NCBI RefSeq assembly: GCF_003054285.1
Contig: NZ_QBKS01000001.1
Location: 124,001-188,000, forward strand
DNA length: 64,000 nt
DNA from: Litoreibacter ponti
GTDB taxonomy: Bacteria; Pseudomonadota; Alphaproteobacteria; Rhodobacterales; Rhodobacteraceae
Direction: 5' to 3'
The notes below the pieces were generated by a model. The model ran no database searches. It was not told where the DNA came from and saw only the letters and a program-made list of their open reading frames with translations. Both the position numbers and the translations under genes were made by a program. Every line of letters starts with the position of its first letter. Positions within the stretch are counted from its first letter, which is position 1. This document shows, piece by piece, positions 33,070 through 40,602 of this stretch.

Positions 33070-34055
33070 AGCTTGGCCTGTTCCGCCATCATGTCGTAGC
33101 CCCATTGCAGCAGCGCGTCGGGCAGATCGACAAAGACCCAGTTCTCGACCAGCAGATCCCCCTCCCGCCGATACCAGTCGCAGACCCGGAAGCGGGTGGT
33201 GACGCCGGTGGGCTCAAACCCCAGATAGGACCCCGTATGGGTCCCCTGCAGCGAGGGCCAGCCGCCGATGCACGAATAGTCGCCATCCGCGAACCGGGTG
33301 AAATGCTTGGTGGGCGTGCGCGGAGACATCCCGCCGCCCCAGCCCTCGAACGCGGCCTCGAAGGGGACCTGGAAGCGCTGGAATTCCTCGATGCCGACGA
33401 ACCGCCCAAAGCTCGCGGGGCCGTACCACATCATGTTCGGGTGCCAGTAGGGGCGCCAAGCCTCGTCCGGGGTGGCGAGCCCGTCGAGCATGTCCACCAT
33501 GATCTGATAGGTCCGGGCCGAGTGGTCTGGGTCGGCAAGGTCGGTGCGCAGCCCATCATGGGTGGCGGGCCCGGGGACCATGAAGCAAGCGCCCTGTGGC
33601 GTGCCCAGCGGATAGCGCCCGATCTGCATCAGCAGCTCCGGCAGGTCGAGGTAGATGTAGCTCTCGACCGCTTGGCCGTTCTCCATCCGGTGAAAATCGC
33701 CGATGCGGATGTAGGCCAGCTGATCGGTGGGCGCGATGCCCAGCCAGTCGCGCCGGAAGGTGCCCACGAGGTAGCCCATGCCTGACGTCCAGGCACTGCC
33801 ATCGAAGGAGTTGCCGCCGATCGAGATATCGGGGCGGTAGTACAGCCCTTCGAAGGCGCGCAGCAGCGGGTCGAGAAAGCCCGCGATCACACCCTCCGGC
33901 CCGCTGAGATCGTTGACCGGATGCGCCACATTGACCTGCGCGCGGTCGGCAAAGAAATCGTGCACCGCGCGCGTTTGCGCCGCGGCGTCCCGGTGCCGGA
34001 AGGCGGACCAGAATGCGGTGTAGGCCTGTTTGTCCGCGAGCGCCGCGTCCGCCAT
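33066..34055 (-). CDS. Double NTF2/SnoaL-like domain protein (first of three)
   Basis: This 329-residue protein has the same double-domain plan: the first half holds FRRDWLGIAPTDQLAYIRIG and FHRMENGQAVESYIYLDLPE, the second THTGSYLGFEPTGVTTRFRV and WYRREGDLLVENWVFVDLPD. It is the closest neighbour of the dehydrogenase gene: its ATG at 34055 shares a base with the dehydrogenase stop (TGATG); a GTG at 34058 is an alternative start. No signal peptide is present. The tight coupling suggests it acts on the dehydrogenase product or precursor. Its chemistry is unknown. Confidence 0.8.
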   Translation of the reverse strand: MADAALADKQAYTAFWSAFRHRDAAAQTRAVHDFFADRAQVNVAHPVNDLSGPEGVIAGFLDPLLRAFEGLYYRPDISIGGNSFDGSAWTSGMGYLVGTFRRDWLGIAPTDQLAYIRIGDFHRMENGQAVESYIYLDLPELLMQIGRYPLGTPQGACFMVPGPATHDGLRTDLADPDHSARTYQIMVDMLDGLATPDEAWRPYWHPNMMWYGPASFGRFVGIEEFQRFQVPFEAAFEGWGGGMSPRTPTKHFTRFADGDYSCIGGWPSLQGTHTGSYLGFEPTGVTTRFRVCDWYRREGDLLVENWVFVDLPDALLQWGYDMMAEQAKL

Positions 34056-35383
34056 CACTCGGCTGCGTCTTTGTATGGCGCGGGCCCGCCATAGGGAACA
34101 TTGATGCCCCCGTAACGGCGCACGCGCACATTGGCCTGCTCCGCATGGCCCACGAAACCTTCAAGCAGGCACAGCCGCGAGCAATAGGCGCCAATATCAG
34201 CAGCGGCCTCGTCCGTGGTGACTTTCTGATAGGAGTGGGTCTTGAGGAACTTGCCCACCCACAGCCCGCCCGTGTAGCGCCCGGCTTTCTTGGTGGGCAG
34301 GGTGTGGTTGGTGCCGATGACCTTGTCGCCATTGGCCACGTTGGTCCGCGCCCCAAGAAACAGCGCGCCGTAGCAGGTCATGTGCTCCAGGAACCAGTCG
34401 TCGCGGTCGGTCATCACCTGCACGTGCTCGGAGGCGATGTCGTCGGCGACCTCCAGCATCTCCTCGTAGGTGTCGCACAAGATGATCTCGCCGTAATCCT
34501 CCCAGGATTTCGACGCGGTCTCCTGTGTGGGCAGGATTTCAAGCAGCCGATCGATCTCGCGCATCGTGTCCTCGGCCAGCTTGCGCGAGTTGGTCAGCAG
34601 GACGGCGGGGGAATTGTAGCCATGCTCCGCCTGACCCAGCAGATCGGTGGCACAAAGTTCGCCATCGACCGTGTCGTCGGCGATCACCATCGTTTCCGTG
34701 GGGCCCGCAAACAGGTCGATGCCCACGCGCCCGAACAGCTGGCGCTTGGCTTCCGCCACAAACGCATTGCCGGGGCCGACGAGCATGTGCACGGGCTCAA
34801 TCGTCTCGGTGCCGAGCGCCATGGCCCCGATGCCCTGCATGCCGCCCAGCACATAGATCTCATGCGCGCCGCCCAGATGCATGGCTGCGATCACTGCTGG
34901 GTTCGGCTGGCCCTGAAAGGGCGGCGTGCAGGCGATGATGCGCGGCACGCCCGCCACGCTCGCCGTCGCCACGGACATATGGGCGGACGCCACCATCGGG
35001 AACTTGCCCGCAGGCACGTAGCAGCCAACACTTTGCACGGGGATGTTCTTGTGGCCGAGGATCACGCCGGGCATCGGTTCCACTTCGATATCGGTCATCG
35101 AGGCGCGCTGGGCCTCGGCAAATGCCTTGACTTGTGCCTGTGCGAATTTCAGGTCTTCCATGTCGCGCGGATCGACCTGCGCGATGAGCGCTTCGATCTC
35201 GTCGAGGCTCAGGCGATAGGAAGGGGGGGAGTAGTTGTCGAACTTCTCCGATAACTCTCGCACGGCGGCATCGCCCCGGGTTTCGATGTCTTTCAGGGTC
35301 TCTTCGACGATTGCGCGAACCTTGCTGTCATCCTCGGCCCGCTCGGTTTCGGGTTTGCCGCGCTTGAGATACTCGATCGCCAT
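34055..35383 (-). CDS. Histidinol dehydrogenase-family enzyme, HpsN (sulfopropanediol 3-dehydrogenase)-like
   Basis: This NAD-dependent, zinc-dependent four-electron dehydrogenase has 442 residues. Residues of the HisD active site are present: the Gln and His of LLGQAEHGYNSPA, the Glu-His of ASEHVQVMT, the Asp of NGDKVIGTNHTLPT and the His of LEGFVGHAEQANVR. MAIEYLKRGKPE and GHKNIPVQSVGCYVPAGKFP resemble the HpsN subgroup, which oxidises 2,3-dihydroxypropane-1-sulfonate, rather than biosynthetic HisD, and no his genes are nearby. No sulfo-lyase gene is present here, so the real substrate may be another vicinal diol or polyol. It is the first gene after the LacI-type operator. Confidence 0.85.
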   Translation of the reverse strand: MAIEYLKRGKPETERAEDDSKVRAIVEETLKDIETRGDAAVRELSEKFDNYSPPSYRLSLDEIEALIAQVDPRDMEDLKFAQAQVKAFAEAQRASMTDIEVEPMPGVILGHKNIPVQSVGCYVPAGKFPMVASAHMSVATASVAGVPRIIACTPPFQGQPNPAVIAAMHLGGAHEIYVLGGMQGIGAMALGTETIEPVHMLVGPGNAFVAEAKRQLFGRVGIDLFAGPTETMVIADDTVDGELCATDLLGQAEHGYNSPAVLLTNSRKLAEDTMREIDRLLEILPTQETASKSWEDYGEIILCDTYEEMLEVADDIASEHVQVMTDRDDWFLEHMTCYGALFLGARTNVANGDKVIGTNHTLPTKKAGRYTGGLWVGKFLKTHSYQKVTTDEAAADIGAYCSRLCLLEGFVGHAEQANVRVRRYGGINVPYGGPAPYKDAAE

Positions 35384-35427
35384 GGAAGATCCTCCGCAAA
35401 GTTCAATGCCGGAAGTGTGCCGCGTTC

Positions 35428-35441
35428 TGAATACGTATTCA
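35428..35441. promoter_or_regulatory. LacI-type operator at the head of the HisD-like/NTF2 operon
   Basis: TGAATACGTATTCA is a perfect 14-base palindrome with the central CG and the outer TG/CA typical of LacI-family operators. It lies 45 bases upstream of the HisD-like start. The LacI gene is in the same transcription unit (31077-32093), which suggests autoregulation. Confidence 0.75.
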
Positions 35442-35503
35442 AGTGAGGATTGAGGCGTCAGAGCGCTTGTAGCGCAGGCCGGTTCTGCCTAGCGTCGGCT
35501 CCT

Positions 35504-36352
35504 ATGTCCGTCACCGTTTTCTTCGCTGTGCTCACGGCTGCGCTGCTGCACGCCACGTGGAATGCCATGGTCAAGGGCGGGGCCGACAAGCGGTTGAACA
35601 TGGCAGGCGTGGTCATCGGCCACACGCCGCTGGCGCTGCTCGCCTTGGTGTTCGTGCCTGCGCCGGCCCCTGAAAGCTACCCCTATATCCTCGCCGGGAT
35701 GGTGCTGCATTTCGGCTATCAGATGTTCTTGCTGGGCTCCTACAAGATCGGCGATCTGACACAGGTCTATCCCATCGCGCGCGGCGTCGCGCCATTGCTT
35801 GTGGCCGGGGTGTCTGTCGTGGCGCTGGGGGTCGAGTTGTCGGGGCTCGAGCTTCTCGCCGTCATCACCATCGCCATCGGCATCCTCAGCATCTCTCTGG
35901 TGCGCGGGGCGGACGGGCTGCGCAACGGTAAGGCTACGGGGATGGCGCTGACCACCGGGTGTTTCATCGCCTCCTATTCGCTGGTCGACGGCATGGGCGC
36001 GCGGGTGTCGGGCAGCGCCGTTGGCTTCTACGCGTGGCTCGGCCTTGCCAATGCCGCGATCTTCGCGCTCTACATGGCGGTCACGACCCCGCAGGTGCTC
36101 CGCGATATGCCGCGCAAGGGGGCCAAGCTGTTCTGGATCGGCGGCGGCGCCTCATTTCTCGCCTACAGCCTCGTGATCTGGTCCTTCACCCAGGCTCCGA
36201 TTGCGCTGGTCACGGCGCTGCGCGAGACCTCGATCATCTTCGCGCTGCTGATCGGCGTGCTGCTCATGGGAGAGCGGCTGAGCCTCGGCAAAATCCTGTC
36301 CACTGCAATCACCTTGGCGGGGGTGGTTCTGCTGCGGGCCGGGAAGAGCTGA
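35504..36352 (+). CDS. EamA/DMT-superfamily transporter
   Basis: This inner-membrane carrier has 282 residues and about ten helices in two EamA repeats (VFFAVLTAALLHATWNAMVK in the first; GMALTTGCFIASYSLVDGMG opening the second). Late helices include ALVTALRETSIIFALLIGVL and GEERLS-like GERLSLGKILSTA. Such proteins export or import amino acids and other metabolites. The ATG at 35504 is chosen over an upstream frame without family similarity. It is divergent from the HisD-like operon, and the LacI operator lies in the shared upstream region, so it might belong to the same regulon, for example as exporter of a product. Confidence 0.85.
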   Translation: MSVTVFFAVLTAALLHATWNAMVKGGADKRLNMAGVVIGHTPLALLALVFVPAPAPESYPYILAGMVLHFGYQMFLLGSYKIGDLTQVYPIARGVAPLLVAGVSVVALGVELSGLELLAVITIAIGILSISLVRGADGLRNGKATGMALTTGCFIASYSLVDGMGARVSGSAVGFYAWLGLANAAIFALYMAVTTPQVLRDMPRKGAKLFWIGGGASFLAYSLVIWSFTQAPIALVTALRETSIIFALLIGVLLMGERLSLGKILSTAITLAGVVLLRAGKS

Positions 36353-36401
36353 GCTTGCGCAAACGTGAAGGCCCCGGGGCAACCGGTCGCGCCTGATTTG
36401 C

Positions 36402-36433
36402 TTGACCTTCCAAGGGGCTTGGCCCCATCTATG
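36402..36433 (+). promoter_or_regulatory. Candidate promoter with spacer dyad upstream of ccmF
   Basis: TTGACC (36402-36407) is a good -35 box; TCTATG about 20 bases later is a weak -10 box. The long spacer contains the dyad CCAAG-GGG-CTTGG (36410-36422), an arrangement reminiscent of MerR-type promoters. It ends 26 bases before the ccmF start. No MerR gene is present in the window. Confidence 0.35.
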
Positions 36434-36458
36434 GCGCATCACGTTGACAGGTAGGACA

Positions 36459-38444
36459 ATGATCCCAGAGCTCGGACAATTTGCGCTTTCCCTCGCCCTG
36501 ATCGCGGCCATCGTGCAAAGCGTTGTGCCGATCTGGGGGGCCTCTAACGGCAATGTGTTGTGGATGCGGTCTGCGCGGGCCAGCTCGCTGGTGCAATTCG
36601 TGCTTGTGGCCTTCGCCTTCGGGGCCCTGATGCGCAGCTACATCGTGTCGGACTTCACCGTGCTGAACGTGGTGCAGAATTCCCATTCGCTTAAACCGCT
36701 GATCTACAAGATCTCCGGCACATGGGGCAATCACGAGGGCTCGCTGCTGCTCTGGGTGTTGATCCTCGCGGCCTTCGGCGCGGCGGTGGCCTTTTTCGGG
36801 CGCAACATCCCGCAGACGCTGATGGCGCGCACCCTGTCGGTGCAGGCGTGGATCACGGTGGGCTTCATCAGCTTCATGGTGTTCACTTCCAACCCGTTCA
36901 CCCGCGTCTCGCCGCCGCCGCTGGACGGGCAGGACCTCAACCCGCTGCTGCAGGATATCGGTCTCGCGATCCATCCCCCGCTGCTTTACGTGGGCTATGT
37001 CGGCTTCTCAATCGTCTTCTCCTTCGCCGTCGCCGCCCTGATCGAGGGGCGCGTGGATCCCGCATGGGCGCGCTGGGTGCGCCCGTGGACGCTGGCCGCG
37101 TGGACTGCGCTGACCGCGGGCATCGGGCTGGGATCGTGGTGGGCCTATTACGAGCTGGGCTGGGGCGGCTGGTGGTTCTGGGACCCGGTCGAGAACGTCT
37201 CCTTCATGCCGTGGCTTCTGGGCACAGCCCTACTGCATTCAGCCATCGTGACCGAGAAACGCGATACGTTCAAAAGCTGGACCATCCTGTTGGCGATCTT
37301 GACTTTTTCGCTGTCGCTGCTCGGCACCTTCATCGTGCGCTCGGGCCTGCTGACCTCGGTCCATGCGTTCGCCGTCGATCCGGAGAGGGGCGTCTACATT
37401 CTTGGCCTTCTGGCCGTATCCATCGGCGGCTCGCTGGCGCTCTTCGCATGGCGCGCCCCCGCGATGGAGGGCGGTGGCTTGTTCGCGCCGGTCTCCCGCG
37501 AGGCGGGGCTTTTGATCAACAACCTGCTGCTCGCCACGGCAACCGCGACCGTGCTGTTCGGCACGCTCTACCCGTTGTTTCTGGAAGCGGTCACGGGCGA
37601 CAAGATCTCCGTCGGCCCACCGTTCTTCAACGCCTCCTTCATTCCGATCTCGCTGGCGCTGGTGCTGGTCATGGCCGTTGGGCCGTTCCTGTCGTGGAAA
37701 CGCGCAGACCTCGCAGGCGTGCTGTCGCGGCTGAAATTCGCGCTTGCGCTGGCCTTCGTCGCGGCGCTGGTCATCTGGTACGTCACCACCGGTGGACCGG
37801 TCCTGGCAGTGCTCGCCATGGCAATCGCCCTCTGGCTGCTATTCGCCACCTTGCAGGAATGGGCGTCGCGCGTGAAACTGTTCAAGCCCGGCGCGTGGGG
37901 CCGCATCCGCCGGCAGCCGCGCGCATCCCACGGCATGACCATGGCCCATGTGGGCCTCGCCGTGCTCGTCATGGGGGCCACGGGTGCCTCGGCTTGGAAG
38001 TCCGATATCGTCACCTTCGCCGAAGAGGGGACGGAGGTGCAAATCGCGGGCTTCGATCTGACCTTCGAGGGGGTCGAGCAGGTGCGCGGTCCGAACTACA
38101 TCGCGCAGGTCGGGACCTTGAATGTCACGCGGGACGGCGAATTCGTCACCAAGCTCTACCCGGAACGACGGGTCTATCCCGCCGCGGGCTCCTCCACGAC
38201 CGAGAGCGATATTCGACAAACGCTCGCGGGCGACCTCTACGTTTCCATCGCCGAGCCCGCCGCCGAAGGGGCGCAGGGCAAATGGACCCTGCGCGTTCTC
38301 TACGAGCCGCTGGTGAATTTCTTGTGGATCGGCACCTTCCTGTTGGTGATCGGCGGCTGCCTGTCCCTGTCGGATCGCCGCTTGCGGGTGGGCGCGCCGC
38401 GCAAGTCGCGCGCGGGGCCGGCCATCGCGACCCCGGCGGAGTAG
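36459..38444 (+). CDS. ccmF: Cytochrome c-type biogenesis protein CcmF
   Basis: CcmF is the membrane core of the haem-apocytochrome c ligation complex (with CcmH and CcmI). It has 661 residues and about 14-15 helices. The haem-handling WWD region is present (SWWAYYELGWGGWWFWDPVE near residue 225-245). WGNHEGSLLLWVLILAAFG and FLLVIGGCLSLSDRRLR at the end are typical. The ATG at 36459 matches the usual MIPELGQFALSLALI N-terminus; a longer upstream frame is rejected. It starts an operon with ccmG, ccmH and ccmI. ccmABCDE are not in the window. Confidence 0.95.
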   Translation: MIPELGQFALSLALIAAIVQSVVPIWGASNGNVLWMRSARASSLVQFVLVAFAFGALMRSYIVSDFTVLNVVQNSHSLKPLIYKISGTWGNHEGSLLLWVLILAAFGAAVAFFGRNIPQTLMARTLSVQAWITVGFISFMVFTSNPFTRVSPPPLDGQDLNPLLQDIGLAIHPPLLYVGYVGFSIVFSFAVAALIEGRVDPAWARWVRPWTLAAWTALTAGIGLGSWWAYYELGWGGWWFWDPVENVSFMPWLLGTALLHSAIVTEKRDTFKSWTILLAILTFSLSLLGTFIVRSGLLTSVHAFAVDPERGVYILGLLAVSIGGSLALFAWRAPAMEGGGLFAPVSREAGLLINNLLLATATATVLFGTLYPLFLEAVTGDKISVGPPFFNASFIPISLALVLVMAVGPFLSWKRADLAGVLSRLKFALALAFVAALVIWYVTTGGPVLAVLAMAIALWLLFATLQEWASRVKLFKPGAWGRIRRQPRASHGMTMAHVGLAVLVMGATGASAWKSDIVTFAEEGTEVQIAGFDLTFEGVEQVRGPNYIAQVGTLNVTRDGEFVTKLYPERRVYPAAGSSTTESDIRQTLAGDLYVSIAEPAAEGAQGKWTLRVLYEPLVNFLWIGTFLLVIGGCLSLSDRRLRVGAPRKSRAGPAIATPAE

Positions 38445-38450
38445 TCAGCC

Positions 38451-38993
38451 ATGAGACGTCTTCTCTTCGCGCTGCCACTGGTGGTGGCCATCATCATCGG
38501 CGGCTTTGCCATCTGGGGGTTGTCGGGCGGGCGTGACCCGGGCGCGATTCCCTCCGTGCTGATCTCTCAACCCGTGCCTGAGCTGGCGCTCGAGCCGGTC
38601 GAGGGCGTCGGCTCCCCCGGCTTTACGACCGCCGAGCTGAACGAGATCGAGGGCATCAAACTGCTCAACGTCTTTGCCTCGTGGTGCGGCCCATGCCGGG
38701 CCGAGCACCCGATCTTGACCCGCATCGCGGAAGAAGAGGGGGTGACCCTGATCGGTCTGAACTACAAGGACAAGCCCGAAGCCGCCGCGGCCTGGCTCGA
38801 AGAGCTGGGCAATCCATATGTCGCCGTCGGCTCCGACTATTCGGGCCGCGCGGGGATCGAGCTGGGCATCTCGGGTGTGCCAGAAACCTTCATCATCGAC
38901 GAGGACGGTATCATCCGCCACCGCATGGCTGGCCCTGTGGTGGGCGACGGCCGCCGCCGCTTCACGGAAATCCTCAACGAGGTTCGCCAGTGA
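38451..38993 (+). CDS. ccmG: Thiol:disulfide interchange protein CcmG/DsbE
   Basis: This membrane-anchored periplasmic thioredoxin reduces apocytochrome c cysteines. It has 180 residues: one N-terminal helix (LLFALPLVVAIIIGGFAIWG), then a thioredoxin domain with NVFASWCGPCRAEHP (active CGPC near residue 83) and GVPETFIIDEDGIIRHR with the cis-proline. It sits six bases after ccmF and overlaps ccmH by a GTGA junction. Confidence 0.95.
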   Translation: MRRLLFALPLVVAIIIGGFAIWGLSGGRDPGAIPSVLISQPVPELALEPVEGVGSPGFTTAELNEIEGIKLLNVFASWCGPCRAEHPILTRIAEEEGVTLIGLNYKDKPEAAAAWLEELGNPYVAVGSDYSGRAGIELGISGVPETFIIDEDGIIRHRMAGPVVGDGRRRFTEILNEVRQ

Positions 38994-39457
38994 AGCGCCT
39001 GCTGATGATCCTGTGCCTGTTGCTCGCGACACCGCTGATGGCGGTGGAGCCAGACGAGGTACTCGATGACCCCGCGCTCGAAGAACGGGCCCGGGCGATC
39101 TCGGCCAATGTGCGCTGCGTCGTGTGCCAGAACGAGCCCATCGACAGCTCCAACGCGGGCGTCGCGCGCGACCTGCGCGTGCTGATCCGCGAGCGGCTTG
39201 TGGCCGGTGACACCAATCAGCAGGTCTATGACTTCCTCGTGCTGCGCTACGGCGATTTCGTGCTGTTCAAGCCGCCCTTCAAGCCCTCGACCTATGCGCT
39301 GTGGATCGGGCCTTTCGCGATCCTGTTCCTTGGCATTCTGGCCGTGGTCGTGATGCTCGCGCGCAGGCCGCGGGCGCCGGCATCCGCAACGACGGGGCTC
39401 AGCTCGGAAGAGCAGGACGCCCTCGACAAGCTGTTGAAAGAGGACCCGCCGAAATGA
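38990..39457 (+). CDS. ccmH: Cytochrome c-type biogenesis protein CcmH (CcmL type)
   Basis: This small membrane-anchored thiol oxidoreductase of the haem ligation complex has 155 residues: a signal peptide, then the CcmH domain with RARAISANVRCVVCQNEPID (CVVC active site) and SNAGVARDLRVLIRERLVAG. A C-terminal helix follows (WIGPFAILFLGILAVVVML). The start is a GTG overlapping the ccmG stop. It overlaps ccmI by four bases. Confidence 0.94.
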   Translation: MKRLLMILCLLLATPLMAVEPDEVLDDPALEERARAISANVRCVVCQNEPIDSSNAGVARDLRVLIRERLVAGDTNQQVYDFLVLRYGDFVLFKPPFKPSTYALWIGPFAILFLGILAVVVMLARRPRAPASATTGLSSEEQDALDKLLKEDPPK

Positions 39458-40602
39458 TCTTCTGGGGCCTTGCCGCCATTCTCGCGCTTCTGACCGCGCT
39501 GGCCTTCGTTTGGCCGGTCCTTAAAGGCTCGACCGAGACGCTCGACCGCGCCGACAGCGCCATTGCGATCTTTCGCGACCAGCTGGCCGAAGTTGATCGC
39601 GACGCCGAGCGCGGCCTGATCTCCGATCAGGAAGCCGCCGCCGCGCGCACTGAAATTCAGCGCCGGATGCTGGCCGCCGACCGCGCGCGCTCCGGCAAGG
39701 ATGCCCGCAAGGGCGGGGCGGGTCTGCTGCTGCTGTTCGCGGCTCTGACCCCGGTCGCAGGCGCGGCGCTCTACACCCAACTCGGTGCCCCCGGGATTGC
39801 ATCGCAACCCTTCGCCGAGCGGCAGGCGGAGCGGGACGAGAAGCAAAACCTCGGCGCGCTGACCGCGCAGCTGCGCACGCGCCTGCTCGACGATCCGGGC
39901 GGCGGTGAGACCCGTGGCTGGGAGCTTCTGGCAAGCACTTACATGAACATGGGCCGCTTCTCGGATGCGGTGCAGGCCTTTGCGCGCATTGTCGAGCGCG
40001 ACGACGCCACCTCCGCCACGTGGTCGCAATATGCCGAGGCGCTGATTTCTGCCGAAAACGGCATCGTCACGAAGCCCGCGGAGGACGCGACAGCCCGCGC
40101 GCTTGAACTGGATCCCGACAATCCGGCGGGCACCTATTACCGCGCCGTGGCCCTTGATCAGGCGGGCCAGACGCTCGATGCGCGCAAGCTGCTTCTCGAC
40201 CGGGTCGCGCGCGCCGAGACCCCTCAGCCTTGGATGCCCGCCTTCCTGCAGGAAGCCAACCGCATGGGGGCGAATTTCGCGCTGCAACCCGTGACTTTAG
40301 GTGACTTCTTCGAGGCCCCGCGCGGACCCTCCGCCGAGGATGTTGAAGCGGCGCAAGAGATGAGCCCCGAAGAGCAGCAGGCCTTCATCCGAACGATGGT
40401 CGACAATCTTGCGGACCGGCTCGAAGATGAGCCCGGTAACCTGCAAGGCTGGCTGCAACTGGCGCGCGCCTACATGGTGCTGGGTGAGCGGGACAATGCG
40501 CGCGGCGCGCTGGAAAGCGCCAAGAAGTTGACGGACGCCCTGCCCGAAAACGACGCCCGTCGCGAAACAGTCGAACAGGGCTTGCGGGAACTTGGCGGCT
40601 AG
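39454..40602 (+). CDS. ccmI: Cytochrome c-type biogenesis protein CcmI (TPR)
   Basis: CcmI is an apocytochrome chaperone with 382 residues. The N-terminal part has two helices around a cytoplasmic loop (AAILALLTALAFVWPVLKG; loop with RDQLAEVDRDAERGLISDQE; then GLLLLFAALTPVAGAALYTQ). A periplasmic TPR domain follows (TRGWELLASTYMNMGRFSDAVQAF, PDNPAGTYYRAVALDQAGQT, LQGWLQLARAYMVLGERDNA; cores quoted in part). The start overlaps the ccmH stop. Its 3' end overlaps the convergent DsbD-like gene by four bases. Confidence 0.92.
   Translation: MIFWGLAAILALLTALAFVWPVLKGSTETLDRADSAIAIFRDQLAEVDRDAERGLISDQEAAAARTEIQRRMLAADRARSGKDARKGGAGLLLLFAALTPVAGAALYTQLGAPGIASQPFAERQAERDEKQNLGALTAQLRTRLLDDPGGGETRGWELLASTYMNMGRFSDAVQAFARIVERDDATSATWSQYAEALISAENGIVTKPAEDATARALELDPDNPAGTYYRAVALDQAGQTLDARKLLLDRVARAETPQPWMPAFLQEANRMGANFALQPVTLGDFFEAPRGPSAEDVEAAQEMSPEEQQAFIRTMVDNLADRLEDEPGNLQGWLQLARAYMVLGERDNARGALESAKKLTDALPENDARRETVEQGLRELGG

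Noticed and set aside
34055..35383. Reading the dehydrogenase as biosynthetic histidinol dehydrogenase (hisD)
   Set aside because: No other his gene is nearby, the operon has transport and LacI genes, and the N-terminal region resembles the HpsN subgroup.
34055..35383. Calling the operon a 2,3-dihydroxypropane-1-sulfonate degradation pathway
   Set aside because: No sulfolactate sulfo-lyase, CuyA or other desulfonating enzyme and no known sulfonate transporter genes are present in the window.
36722..38536. Second plus-strand frame of about 600 codons inside ccmF
   Set aside because: Out-of-frame shadow of ccmF; it is Gly/Arg-rich and lacks membrane segments or motifs.
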